Shown: piece by piece, positions 1 to 8,339 of the stretch
How positions within the stretch are numbered: position 1 is the stretch's first letter
Layout: the number at the start of each line of letters is the position of its first letter
Source of the DNA: Crossaster papposus
Taxonomy: Eukaryota; Echinodermata; Asteroidea; Velatida; Solasteridae
Assembly: GCA_037893245.1 (NCBI GenBank)
Contig: JBAIAA010000510.1
Coordinates: 744,001 to 808,000, forward strand
Direction: 5' to 3'
Length of the DNA: 64,000 bases
Notes under the pieces: generated by a model
Seen by the model: the letters and a program-made list of their open reading frames with translations, nothing else
The model's database searches: none
Told to the model about the DNA's origin: nothing
Position numbers and translations under genes: made by a program

Positions 1-1325
1 ATTCATGTAAATCACAAGCTCCAAATATTTTTTTAAAAACAATTCATTAGTGAGACATTGCAGTGATATGATGTAATGCAAAATATTTTGAAGATTATCA
101 TTGCTTTTTATCAGCAGATTTTAATAATACAAATTATTTAAAATCTAGATTTCATCAGCATTGTAAAAACAAAATTCATTCAGTTACAATTTCTTTTAAA
201 GGCAGGGTGTACTTTTGGTAACTACTCCACAAGTTAATGATCATGGCAACTCACTTGGTAAAAAGCACTAGAGAGCTGTTGATATTAAAAAACATTGTAA
301 GAAAAGGCCCCCTTTGAAGTAATGTAGTTTTAGAGAAAGAGGTAAATTTTCACCCCAAAATTTGAATCTGAGAAAGGCTTCAGGCATGAAGGATACACCA
401 AGGGAGAAAATGGTCTTTGACAATTACCAAAAGTATATCCTGCCTTTAAATATAAATTCATTTGAGTTGTTAAATAAAAGTATCAAATAAATTATTATGT
501 ACGAAGAGGTCTTCAGATGTTTAATTGATAAACCTACCCTATTGAGTAAACATTTTCTTGACAAAGGTATTTTCAACAAAAATAGAATTGTACTTGTTTT
601 GCTTCACCTTTTTAAGTGAATGTTTGTTAAAAAAAACCCATTATTTCATGTTATTGCAGGTTTTACTTTTACTTTAGCAGATCACATTGGTGGGTCGACA
701 TTATAATCAGAAATGCAAATGAATTCAATTTGAAGACCTGGTATTTAGGATGGTTAAAGGTGAAACAAAATTAGATGAGTAATGTATCTTGACAATACAA
801 GTTATTTTATATACATTTTAAAAGCCATATGACACTGGTTCAGTTGACGCAATCATGGTATATGCACATTTGATTCTTGTTTTCCCCTGTCAACCACTTT
901 GATAAATTATTTTCTTTAATCTGTACAAAAATCGTAAAATCATTAAATGAGTACAAACTGCTTAGGCTAAGGTATAATGTCAACATTAACAACCTTGTTT
1001 CCAAATAACTAATTAGTTGCCCTGTGATCAGTTGTCACAACCCATTCGAAATGATTACACAAATAAATAAAGTACTCTCATCCATCTCATGTCATCTCAA
1101 CAATGGCTGAATCTGCGAACAATAAAATAGCTAATATTTCCGGAAAATCCTGCTTCACATACACCCGGTTTGCTAAAATAATACCAACAGCCAACATCTT
1201 GCAACATGACAGTAACAATTTCTTATGTTTCATTGTGTAAAATCTTTGGTAAAACGACTTCACCCTTTTACAGGAGATTGCTTACTTCTTCAGAAAAGCT
1301 TAACTCAGTTTGGCTTTCATGTGTA
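1..1325. other. AT-rich non-coding stretch
   Basis: No coding frame, RNA gene or repeat stands out. It lies beyond the 3' end of the minus-strand gene that stops at 1788. Confidence 0.5.
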
Positions 1326-1340
1326 ACAATTCAATAGAAA

Positions 1341-1633
1341 TCGAACAGCTTACAATACTTCCTGCTGAACATCTCCGATTAAAACTTAGCACAATAATGC
1401 TATGTGTAATACAACAGCTACAGAATATTCTTTCAATTTTTTCTTCAGACTTACCTGGTGAACAGCCAAAATATTCAAATATACATCGAACAGCTTATAT
1501 ACTTCCTGCAGAACTTCTCTGATTAAAATTAAGCACAAAGTTGCTCTGTGTGTGTAATACAGCGGCTAACTGTTTTTTAAATGTTTTCTTCAGACAGACT
1601 TACCTGTTGAACAGCAAAAACATTGTTTCGTTT
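1341..1633. repeat. imperfect tandem duplication, about 145 bp x 2
   Basis: Two diverged copies (about 1341-1485 and 1486-1633) share the landmarks tcgaacagct, gattaaaa, cttcagac and cttacctg-tgaacagc in the same order. On the minus strand each copy contains CAG/GTAAGT, a consensus splice donor, so the repeat may derive from an exon plus donor. Confidence 0.6.
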
Positions 1634-1665
1634 TGACTGGCCTTCTGAGCAAGAAAAAAACACCT

Positions 1666-1671
1666 TTTATT
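1666..1671 (-). other. candidate polyadenylation signal AATAAA
   Basis: The minus strand reads AATAAA about 117 bases past the stop codon of the transposase-like exon. Position fits a 3' UTR; no transcript evidence is available. Confidence 0.4.
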
Positions 1672-1787
1672 GGCAGCTGAGTTATAAAGATGAGGTTACC
1701 TTGTCTTTCAGACAAGCATGAACACTTTCCATTGGAATGCAGAAAATAATTGATGCTGAATGAGCATCATTGGAAATGAAAGAGCTT

Positions 1788-2684
1788 TCAGTGGTGAAGC
1801 TGGAGATAAAATGCAACGTTATCTGCATGAGAAATTACTGGCGTGTTACCTGTGCAGAGACTCTTGAGATCGTCATACTTGCCTTGTGATATTTTTGGCG
1901 GCCCAGATGAACAGAGAAGCTGCGGGGTGATTGTTTCATCTTCCACACTTCTGCGTGCATTGCTTATGTTCAGAGTAGCAAACTGGTGGTCAGCATGGGA
2001 AAATTTAAATCTGATGATATCAGGATCAGCTTTTTCAACATTAAGTTGCATGAACTTTGGCCATTCAACTTTGATTCCTTCTTCCGATGTACGTACCTTC
2101 AACACACCTTTCCTCTGACTGAATGTCTTCCAGTCAGTTATGTCTTTGGCTTGGACCTGTATGACTTTATATGGTGTGGGATTCTTTCTGGCCATTTGGC
2201 AAATAGGAACAAGTTGAGCAGGTACACCAATATCCCCAGTATGCTTAAGAGCCTTCTCAATTACACTGTGCATAGAATCTCCCTCACTCTGGCCATGACC
2301 TGTCTTGAAGAAATGTAGTGTTATTGATCTGAGTGACTTAGACTGCTGAACAAACTCAAGCATCATTGAAGGAATTATTGAGTTTTTGTTTTGACCACAG
2401 CATCCGTCTGAAAACAAACCCATTTCTTTGAAACCAAGATTGTCCATTTTCTGCAAGAATGCATTCAAATGGGAGGCAATTTCACAAGATCCTCTTCTTG
2501 TTTGGCCTTCATGAGCCAAAAAACAATACCCATCTCTACTTGCTAGATCGTACACCGTAAAGTTATAACATGCCAAACGCCTCTTGTAGAATAGCTCTGA
2601 TCTACAAGATTTAGGTACATAAATGACCTGCTGCAAGTCGAAAACGGCAGCACAGTAGTGTTTTGATTTTGATGCTCTTTCGCA
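1788..2684 (-). CDS. transposase-derived DDE-like domain, 3' terminal exon
   Basis: Open minus-strand frame ending in TGA at 1788-1790. It reads in order HYCAAVFDLQQVIYVPKS, FYKRRLACYNFTVYD, HEGQTRRGS-EI, LFSDGCCGQNKNS, ITLHFFKTGHGQSEGDSMHS and ISQGKYDDLKSL. This succession (F-DLQQ-, Y-R-L--YNFT-YD, SD-C-GQN, GH---E-DSMH) resembles the DDE-like domain of invertebrate proteins often annotated DUF7869. Conserved acidic residues sit at YD, SDGC and the GH-E-D block. The frame is open back to a TGA just right of 2684. An acceptor-like AG lies near 2628-2634, but the FDLQQ motif upstream of it argues that coding starts further right, through an unresolved splice or frameshift. The long middle domain usual upstream in such proteins was not seen, so this may be a decayed transposon gene. 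The family name rests on memory of motifs. Confidence 0.65.
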   Translation of the reverse strand, partial: CERASKSKHYCAAVFDLQQVIYVPKSCRSELFYKRRLACYNFTVYDLASRDGYCFLAHEGQTRRGSCEIASHLNAFLQKMDNLGFKEMGLFSDGCCGQNKNSIIPSMMLEFVQQSKSLRSITLHFFKTGHGQSEGDSMHSVIEKALKHTGDIGVPAQLVPICQMARKNPTPYKVIQVQAKDITDWKTFSQRKGVLKVRTSEEGIKVEWPKFMQLNVEKADPDIIRFKFSHADHQFATLNISNARRSVEDETITPQLLCSSGPPKISQGKYDDLKSLCTGNTPVISHADNVAFYLQLHH

Positions 2685-3080
2685 TCAACAGGAAAGTCAC
2701 TGGAATATAAGTTTCCTTCATTCAAGTTGACACTGGTAGATGGTGTTTGAGATTGTCCTTCATTTGACTTACCTGTATTACCAACTGGGGCACAATCTGA
2801 TAACTTCTGTGTACCATGATCAGGAAATGCACTTACAGATCTTGTTGGCAAATGTATATCTGTAACATTACTTACGTTGTCTGTGTTAGCACTTTCTTCT
2901 TCGGGAAACATATTCCCATTTGAACAACTTACCTGGCTAGATTCTGGCATTCTGGCATTGTTAACTTCAATGTTCCTAGAACTACCTATGGGTAGACTTG
3001 CTAAATCAAGGTTAGACAAATCGGCATCAACCTGTACAGCATTAAAGAAAACATTGTGCGAACTACAGACATCACTCAGC

Positions 3081-3085
3081 AAAAA
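3081..3085 (-). other. probable one-base deletion in an A5/T5 run
   Basis: Adding one T to this minus-strand run would join CYDHF to LLSDVCSSHN without a stop, extending the cysteine pattern. This position marks the break between the two frames. Confidence 0.5.
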
Positions 3086-3367
3086 TGATCATAGCATAAC
3101 AAACACAGACACCTAGTGCATGTCGAAAAGACTTCCTTTTCACAAAAGAAATTGTCGCAAGACATTGGCTGTTGACTAAGCATTGGTGCAGTGAATGAAG
3201 CTTCTGGCCGGAGACGAGAAACTGAGTGGGAGTGCAAAGGTGGACACATTAGTAACCCTGAACTAGTGTGGGGAAGTGATGCAATCTGGGAACTTAGTAC
3301 AGACCTAGGACTGCATGCTGACTTCAGGCTGCATGGTGTTGAAGAACTAAATGTCACTTGAGGCACC

Positions 3368-3928
3368 GCTGCATTTTGCGGACTACATGCAGTAGGCGTG
3401 CTACTGGCAAGTGGCACGGCTGCATTTTGCGGACTACATGCAGTAGGCGTGCTACTGGCCAGTGGCACGGCTGCATTTTGCGGACTACATGCAGTAGGCG
3501 TGCTACTGGCCAGTGGCACCGCTGCATTTTGCGTACTACATGCAGTAGGCGTGCTACTGGCCAGTAGCACGGCTGCATTTTGCGGACTACATGCAGTAGG
3601 CGTGCTACTGGCCAGTGGCACGGCTGCATTTTGCAGACTACATGCAGTAGGCGTGCTACTGGCCAGTGGCACGGCTGCATTTTGCGGACTACATGCAGTA
3701 GGCCTGCTACTGGCCAGTTGCACGGCTGCATTTTGCAGACTACATGCAGTAGGCGTGCTACTGGCCAGTGGCACGGCTGCATTTTGCGGACTACATGCAG
3801 TAGGCGTGCTACTGGCCAGTGGCACGGCTGCATTTTGCGGACTACATGCAGTAGGCGTGCTACTGGCCAGTGGCACCGCTGCATTTTGCGGACTACATGC
3901 AGTAGGCGTGCTACTGGCCAGTGGCACT
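3368..3928 (-). repeat. coding minisatellite, 51 bp x 11
   Basis: Eleven near-identical 51-bp units, each encoding 17 residues (PTACSPQNAAVPLASST and variants), with diverged half-related units on to about 4180. The period is a multiple of three, so copy-number change keeps the frame. It also keeps long frames open on other strands and frames; these are shadows. Units differ by single substitutions such as gcggac/gcagac/gcgtac. Confidence 0.9.
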
Positions 3929-4370
3929 TGAGGCACAGTTGCATTCTGAGAACTAAATGCAGTTGGGGTGCCACTGGCCAATGGCACTGGAGGCATAGCT
4001 GCAGTCTGGGAACTTAGCGCAGTCATAGGACTGCATGCCGTCTTCAGGCTGCATGGTGTCAAAGAACTAAGCGCACCTTGAGGCGTAGATGCAATCTGTT
4101 GACTACATGCCGTTGGAGTCCCACTGGCCGGTGTCACTTGAGCCGTAGTTGCAGCACAACGGATAATTGGTATGTCATTTTCCATCTGTGAATTAGGTGC
4201 TGCCTTTGAACTTGCACATCCAACTTTACCTACAAATTAATTATGTAGAATAGTAGAGTAATTTTAAATCTTACATTCAGCCTTTTATCTTTTTAAATTT
4301 TTGTTTCTTTGTATTAATAATAAAAGTATTAAGGCAAAAGGTATAAATTCTTAAAAATTATTAGTTATAC

Positions 4371-4576
4371 CCGATTTGTAAAAAGCCAAGGGAGTATAGT
4401 CATCTGCATCAAAAAGTTTATCTTCATCAATATCTAGAACTTTTCCGGACCAAGGTGTTCCCTCCCACATCATGACAACCCTTGATGATACTCCCAGATG
4501 ACCATCACATGACAAGTCACTTAAGTCGACAACATTTTTGGTGGAGTCATGATGCCATTGCACAAGCACATCCAAA
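4371..4576 (-). CDS. internal exon upstream of the transposase-like exons
   Basis: Open minus-strand frame LDVLVQWHHDSTKNV, VDLSDLSCDGHLG, SRVVMMWEGTPWSGKVL, DIDEDKLFDADDYTPLAFYKS. It is preceded by acceptor CCTATTTCAG (ending 4577) and followed by donor GTATAACT (4370 leftwards). The last base joins in phase with the next exon at 4229 across a 141-bp intron, giving an uninterrupted reading. The fold is not recognised; the spacing of WEG and W-GKVLD suggests a small beta-barrel of the Tudor/PWWP sort, which is only a guess. Upstream exons are not found before the poly-C tract and tRNA array, so the 5' end may be lost. Confidence 0.6.
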
Positions 4577-4786
4577 CTGAAATAGGTAACGATGCATGAA
4601 AAATGCTATTATAGTACTATTATTGTGTTATATCAACAGTATAAGTATATCCAGCATTCACCTGATGATGCTTCATCAGGCAAACTAACATCTTTCTTAC
4701 AAATTATAATTCCCTTACAAAGACCACAAAAGTTGTTTCATAGTTGTGAGGAATTGTTCTGGTCAATATGCAACGGATGTTTCAGA

Positions 4787-4815
4787 CCCCCCCCCCCCCC
4801 CCCCCCCTCCCCCCC
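4787..4815. repeat. poly-C tract
   Basis: Twenty-one C, one T, then seven C. On the minus strand this is a G-run able to form G-quadruplexes. It sits 11 bases before the first tRNA gene, at the border between gene and array. Confidence 0.95.
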
Positions 4816-4825
4816 TTAACTCTGA

Positions 4826-4897
4826 TGCGCGGTGGCCAAGTGGTAAGGCGTCTGTTTCGTAAACAGAAGATCGAGGGTTCGAACCCCTCTCGCGCCT
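4826..4897 (+). tRNA. tRNA-Thr(CGT), T-type, first copy
   Basis: Folds as a standard 72-base tRNA body: acceptor GGCGCGG/TCGCGCC (here base 1 is T, so pair 1-72 is lost), D arm GCC/GGC around AAGTGGTAA, anticodon stem TCTGT/ACAGA around loop TTCGTAA, variable loop AGATC, T arm GAGGG/CCCTC around TTCGAAC, discriminator T. Anticodon CGT reads ACG, threonine. The A box (TGGCCAAGTGG) and B box (GGTTCGAACCC) match Pol III promoters, and GTTTTTAAAAC follows at once as terminator. No intron, no encoded CCA. The sequence closely resembles vertebrate tRNA-Thr(CGT) as I remember it. Confidence 0.85.
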
Positions 4898-4984
4898 TGT
4901 TTTTAAAACAATTTTAATCTGAATAACGTGAATTACAAGAACTTGCTTTTAGAAAGTTTTCATGTATGAGTCCATTAACGGCGA

Positions 4985-5056
4985 GGAGCTGTGTCCAAGT
5001 TGTAACTCGTCTATCTCGTGAACAGAAGCTAGAGGGTTTGAATCCCTCTCGTGCCA
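4985..5056 (+). pseudogene. D-type tRNA-Thr-like copy
   Basis: 72 bases in tRNA register. The 5' acceptor GGAGCTG pairs poorly with TCGTGCC (mismatches at pairs 3 and 6), the D stem is broken, and the anticodon stem TCTAT/ACAGA has an A-C pair. Loop CTCGTGA gives anticodon CGT. The B box carries a change here (GGTTTGAATCC). No T-run follows within 30 bases. Confidence 0.8.
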
Positions 5057-5140
5057 ATTATTGTTAAAGTTGAATAACATAACATGAATTACAAGAACTT
5101 GATATTAGAAAGTGTTCATGTATGAGTTCATTAACGGCGA

Positions 5141-5212
5141 GGAGCAGTGGCCAAGTTGTAACTCGTCTATCTCGTGAACAGAAGCTAGAGGGTTCGAATC
5201 CCTCTCGTGCCA
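5141..5212 (+). pseudogene. D-type tRNA-Thr-like copy
   Basis: Second D copy in the first unit, acceptor GGAGCAG against TCGTGCC. The B box GGTTCGAATCC is intact. The duplicated D segment explains the 535-bp first interval. Confidence 0.8.
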
Positions 5213-5246
5213 ATTATTGTTAAAGTTGAATAACACGAATTTATAG

Positions 5247-5290
5247 ATTTGTAAACAGAATATTTGGGCTTCACACCCCTCTATAGTGTC
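5247..5290 (+). pseudogene. C-type relic of a tRNA-Thr 3' half
   Basis: Reads ATTTGTAAACAGAA then a decayed T arm (GGGCTTCACACCCC), then TTTT. It aligns with the tRNA from the anticodon loop to the 3' end; nothing before it resembles a tRNA 5' half. Confidence 0.65.
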
Positions 5291-5360
5291 TTTTATTTGT
5301 AATGCTAAATATCATTAATTAATGAGATAAAGTGTTGATGTATTCGTTTATTAACCCTGA

Positions 5361-5432
5361 GGCGCGGTGGCCAAGTGGTAAGGCGTCTGTTTCGTAAACA
5401 GAAGATCGAGGGTTCGAACCCCTCTTGCGCCT
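5361..5432 (+). tRNA. tRNA-Thr(CGT)
   Basis: Acceptor end TTGCGCC adds a second G-T pair (6-67) to the usual 7-66 wobble; all other arms match consensus. The trailer GTGTTTTAAAAC has four T. Confidence 0.85.
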
Positions 5433-5520
5433 TGTGTTTTAAAACCATTTTAACCTAAATAACATGAATTACAAGGACTTGATAGTAGAAAGTGTTCATG
5501 TACGAGTTCATTCACGGCGA

Positions 5521-5592
5521 GGAGCAGTGGCCAAGTTGTAAGTCGTCTATCTCCTGAACTGAAGCTATTGGGTTCGAATCCCTCTCCTGCCA
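5521..5592 (+). pseudogene. D-type copy, anticodon CCT
   Basis: Loop CTCCTGA gives an Arg-type anticodon, inside a broken stem (TCTAT/ACTGA). Acceptor end TCCTGCC. Confidence 0.75.
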
Positions 5593-5626
5593 ATTATTGT
5601 TAAAGTTGAATAACACCAATTTATAG

Positions 5627-5668
5627 ATTCGTAAACATAATATCTGGGCTTCAGACCACTCTCCTGCC
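5627..5668 (+). pseudogene. C-type tRNA 3'-half relic
   Basis: ATTCGTAAACATAATATCTGG then a decayed T loop and CTCCTGCCTTTT. Confidence 0.6.
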
Positions 5669-5738
5669 TTTTATTTGTAATGCTAAATATCAATAATTAT
5701 TGAGAAAAAGTGTTGATGTATTTGTTTATTAACCTTGA

Positions 5739-5810
5739 GGCGCGGTGGCCAAGTGGTAAGGCGTCTGTTTCGTAAACATCAGATCGAGGGTTCGAACCCC
5801 TCTCGCGCCT
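5739..5810 (+). tRNA. tRNA-Thr(CGT), damaged anticodon stem
   Basis: The anticodon stem 3' side is ACATC, so two of five pairs are lost; everything else is consensus. Probably a pseudogene in progress. Confidence 0.6.
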
Positions 5811-5897
5811 TGTTTTTAAAACCATTTTAAGCTGAATAACATGAATTACAAGGACTTGATATCAGAAAGTGTTCATGTATGATTTCATTAACGGCGA

Positions 5898-5969
5898 GGA
5901 GATGTGTCCAAGTTGTAACTCGTCTATCTCGTGATCAGAAGCTAGAGGGTTCGAATCCCTCTCGTGCCA
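5898..5969 (+). pseudogene. D-type tRNA-Thr-like copy
   Basis: Acceptor GGAGATG; anticodon arm TCTAT-CTCGTGA-TCAGA. The B box is intact. Confidence 0.75.
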
Positions 5970-6003
5970 ATTATTGTTAAAGTTGAATAACACGAATTTA
6001 TAG

Positions 6004-6045
6004 TTTCGTAAACAGAATATCTGGGCTTCAGACCCCTCTCATGCC
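6004..6045 (+). pseudogene. C-type tRNA 3'-half relic
   Basis: TTCGTAAACAGAATATCTGG, then CTTCAGACC, then CTCATGCC and TTTT. Confidence 0.6.
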
Positions 6046-6115
6046 TTTTATTTGTAATGCTAAATATCATTAATTAATGAGATAAAGTGTTGATGTATTC
6101 GTTTATTAACCCTGA

Positions 6116-6187
6116 GGCGCGGTGGCCAAGTGGTAAGGCGTCTGTTTCGTAAACAGAAGATCGATGGTTCGAACCCCTCTCGCGCCT
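6116..6187 (+). tRNA. tRNA-Thr(CGT)
   Basis: T-stem pair 51-63 is lost (GATGG against CCCTC), which also alters the start of the B box. Trailer AGTTTTTAAAAC. Confidence 0.75.
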
Positions 6188-6274
6188 AGTTTTTAAAACA
6201 ATTTTAAGCTGAATAACATGAATTACAAGAACTTGCTTTTAGAAAGTGTTCATGTATGATTTCATTAATGTCGA

Positions 6275-6346
6275 GGAGCTGTGGCCACGTTGTAAGTCGT
6301 CTATCTCCTGAACTGAAGCTATTGGGTTCGAATCCCTCTCCTGCCA
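6275..6346 (+). pseudogene. D-type copy, anticodon CCT
   Basis: Same CTCCTGA loop as the copy at 5521, with CCACGTTG in the A-box region. Shared lesions show the two units are sisters. Confidence 0.75.
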
Positions 6347-6380
6347 ATTATTGTTAAAGTTGAATAACACCAATTTATAG

Positions 6381-6424
6381 ATTCGTAAACATAATATCTG
6401 GGCTTCACACCCCTCTATAGTGTC
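6381..6424 (+). pseudogene. C-type tRNA 3'-half relic
   Basis: ATTCGTAAACATAATATCTGG, decayed T arm, then TTTT. Confidence 0.6.
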
Positions 6425-6494
6425 TTTTATTTGTAATGCTAAATATCATTAATTAATGAGATAAAGTGTTGATGTATTCGTTTATTAACCCTGA

Positions 6495-6566
6495 GGCGCG
6501 GTGGCCAAGTGGTAAGGCGTCTGTTTCGTAAACAGAAGATCGATGGTTCGAACCCCTCTCGCGCCT
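6495..6566 (+). tRNA. tRNA-Thr(CGT)
   Basis: Identical to the copy at 6116, including the GATGG T-stem change: a recent unit duplication. Confidence 0.75.
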
Positions 6567-6653
6567 AGTTTTTAAAACAATTTTAAGCTGAATAACATGA
6601 ATTACAAGAACTTGCTTTTAGAAAGTGTTCATGTATGATTTCATTAATGTCGA

Positions 6654-6725
6654 GGAGCTGTGGCCACGTTGTAAGTCGTCTATCTCGTAAACAGAAGCTA
6701 GAGGGTTCGAATCCCTCTCGTGCCA
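6654..6725 (+). pseudogene. D-type tRNA-Thr-like copy
   Basis: Anticodon loop CTCGTAA, closer to the T type than other D copies (position 37 is A). The acceptor stem is still broken. Confidence 0.75.
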
Positions 6726-6753
6726 ATTATTGTTGAATAACAGGAATTTATAG

Positions 6754-6795
6754 ATTCGTAAACAGAATATATGGGCTTCAGACCCCTCTCATTCC
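6754..6795 (+). pseudogene. C-type tRNA 3'-half relic
   Basis: ATTCGTAAACAGAATATATGG, then CTTCAGACC and CATTCCTTTT. Confidence 0.6.
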
Positions 6796-6865
6796 TTTTA
6801 TTTGTAATGCTAAATATCATTAATTAATGAGATAAAGTGTTGATGTATTCGTTTATTAACCCTGA

Positions 6866-6937
6866 GGCGCGTTGGCCAAGTGGTAAGGCGTCTGTTTCGT
6901 AAACAGAAGATCGACGTTTCGAACCCCTCTCGCTCCT
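6866..6937 (+). pseudogene. decayed T-type tRNA-Thr(CGT)
   Basis: Acceptor GGCGCGT against TCGCTCC and T stem GACGT against CCCTC both carry mismatches, and the B box is damaged. The anticodon arm is intact. Confidence 0.7.
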
Positions 6938-7024
6938 ATTTTTAAAAAAAAAATTAAGCTGAATAACATGAATTACAAGAACTTGCTTTTAGAAAGAGTT
7001 CATGTATGATTTCATTAACGTCGA

Positions 7025-7096
7025 GGAGCTGTGGCCAAGTTGTAAGTCGTCTATCTCGTGAACAGAAGCTAGAGGATTCGAATCCCTCTCGTGCCA
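7025..7096 (+). pseudogene. last D-type copy of the plus array
   Basis: Complete D copy; its 3' flank ATTATTGTCAAAGTTGAATA runs into the spacer repeat at 7113, cutting off the C relic. Confidence 0.75.
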
Positions 7097-7112
7097 ATTA
7101 TTGTCAAAGTTG

Positions 7113-7190
7113 AATAGTAAAGTATTTGCATCGCTGCTTTGTTCGGACTCCAGAGTCCACATTTGATCTTAGGTATGGGTAGAAGGATTC
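7113..7190. repeat. direct repeat, copy 1 (78 bp)
   Basis: Starts AATAGTAAAGTATTTGCATC and recurs with the same sequence at 7380-7457. It contains the 15-bp terminal repeat of the adjoining element. Confidence 0.9.
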
Positions 7191-7383
7191 GAGCGTAGAG
7201 ACTATAGAATCCGAACAGCAGGACCAACCAGTATGGGGAGGGTGGGTGGGATAAATTTTGGATCTTACCTGTCCTCGGAGCGACAAACCAAAGGCTTCTT
7301 CGACTTACCGTTCTCTCTCGTAGTGACCAAATTCACAAAGTGAATGTGGATCTTCCGACCGCTACGTCGCAGCGATGCAAATA
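7123..7383. mobile_element. 261-bp element with 15-bp perfect terminal inverted repeats
   Basis: Ends are TATTTGCATCGCTGC (7123-7137) and its exact reverse complement (7369-7383). GTAAAG, within a longer shared ATAGTAAAG, lies just outside each end (7117-7122, 7384-7389), as a target-site duplication would. No coding frame of note. A MITE-like reading is reasonable; the superfamily is not identified. Confidence 0.6.
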
Positions 7384-7385
7384 GT
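7328..7385. repeat. 58-bp terminal repeat, left copy
   Basis: Identical to 16344-16401. It includes TTCACAAAGTGAA and the 15-bp terminal repeat. Confidence 0.9.
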
Positions 7386-7404
7386 AAAGTATTTGCATCG
7401 CTGC
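7369..7404. repeat. perfect 15-bp hairpin
   Basis: GCAGCGATGCAAATA, loop GTAAAG, then the exact reverse complement. It forms where the right end of one terminal-repeat element meets the left end of the next. Confidence 0.9.
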
Positions 7405-7457
7405 TTTGTTCGGACTCCAGAGTCCACATTTGATCTTAGGTATGGGTAGAAGGATTC
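7380..7457. repeat. direct repeat, copy 2 (78 bp)
   Basis: Second copy of 7113-7190, 267 bp further on. It is the left end of the 9-kb spacer body that finishes at 16399. Confidence 0.9.
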
Positions 7458-8339
7458 TTCGCTCCGATTTTAGACCCCCAATCCAACCCACTATTCTCTC
7501 TTCCTCTACCCCACAACCCCCATCCCATCCCATATCTCATCCCATTTCTCAGCCCTAATCTTACCCGTGATTATCCTCGGGATACACAGCCTTTGCCACC
7601 AATAGTTTTTGTATCGATTTGTCTACCAGTTAATGGTCTTGATGTGTTGTTCCCTGCCGACAGGATTCTCTAGCCGCTAAACCTCAAATGAGGACAAGCC
7701 CATGTTTTGCAGGTACCATCCTTGTTTGCACACTACCGCAAGGCGTTTGGCAACTTTTACTATTCCTCATAGAGCCGTCTCAAGCTGCCTTACCTTTCTG
7801 CATTGTACCTTTTCTCATTGTTCCCTTACTGCTGTAGCCGACCAATTCTTAATTTCGCTTTGTCACACGGTGTCGCCTCATCAGCCCTTGGCATGTTGCA
7901 AAATAGTGAAGGCCTGGACTACCCCGAGATGGATTGTAGCACCTCGACCATTCTTACAATGCACATAGTTTGTCTTCGTCTCGACGACATATATACATGC
8001 TGAAATCTGAGCTGCCTAAAACGACCTCTCGTCTTGCCCGTCAGCAAATTTCGAGTGAAAACCGCTTTCTCACCGAGCCCATCCATCGGCGAAATTTGGC
8101 CGCCGTCCATTATACCTCCAGGTTGCTTCAAATTAAAGGACATCCTCATCCCAGTCGACCAGCGCTATCCGAATTCCCTCAAATGCTAAATGATATGTTG
8201 TACCATATAAATTGGACTTGTGTAAATTTAAACTAGAGCATCATAAATAAATCAACCCCAACCGAATACAAGTGGATCCATTTCAATTTCCGCTGCGCCG
8301 ACTACTCCCTCTATCTATTAGATCGATGAGAAATCTGAG
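7458..8339. other. spacer DNA without a recognised gene
   Basis: Short open frames only, none with a recognisable domain. It could be remnant 5' LINE sequence, but no RT core motif was found. Confidence 0.4.

Larger units (their letters stand above)
2933..4229 (-). pseudogene. middle exon of the transposase-like gene, frameshifted
   Basis: Begins after a TTTGTAG acceptor at 4230-4231 with frame GKVGCASSKAAPNSQMENDIP, matching the phase of the preceding exon (one base carried over). It encodes a Ser/Thr/Pro/Ala-rich segment, then a tandem 17-residue repeat, then a Cys-rich patch (CDNFFCEKEVFSTC, TRCLCLLCYDHF) that looks zinc-binding. The frame stops right after CYDHF, but shifting one base at the A5 run 3081-3085 continues it as LLSDVCSSHN and a polar acidic region. 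That region reaches a CAG/GTAAGT donor at 2932-2933; the open frame also continues past it to about 2690, with other donor-like sites. The shift may be a genuine lesion or an error in a homopolymer. Exact exon ends are inferred. Confidence 0.5.
4826..7112 (+). repeat. plus-strand tRNA-Thr tandem array, about 377-bp unit
   Basis: Six T-type tRNA genes spaced 535, 378, 377, 379 and 371 bp, with seven D-type copies and five C relics. Order in the unit is T, 88-bp spacer, D, 34-bp spacer, C, about 70-bp spacer. The spacer before T (AAAGTGTTGATGTATTCG, TTATTAACC) and before D (AAAGTGTTCATGTATGAG, TCATTAACG) are homologous, as are the 3' flanks (AAGCTGAATAACATGAATT after T, AAGTTGAATAACACGAATT after D). 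The unit is therefore a dimer of an older tRNA-plus-flank monomer, and the longer D half contains the added C relic. The first unit has an extra D copy. Copies here are more decayed than in the right-hand array. Confidence 0.95.

Noticed and set aside
3354-4017. Other-frame open readings through the 51-bp repeat
   Set aside because: A period divisible by three keeps several frames open. Only the minus-strand frame with Cys motif and matching splice phase is supported.
4640-4780. Possible further upstream exon ending at a CATCATCAG/GTGAAT donor
   Set aside because: The open frame (CGLCKGIIICKKDVSLPDEASSG) ends in phase 1, while the next exon needs phase 2; the phase-2 frame has stops.
5247-5290. 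Full-length third tRNA in each unit
   Set aside because: The AAGTTG word upstream of C looked like a D arm, but it matches the shared 3' flank of T and D (AAGCTGAATAAC), so C is only a 3' half.
7702-8236. Overlapping short frames after the left junction
   Set aside because: Mutually overlapping in several frames, without domain motifs or splice context.
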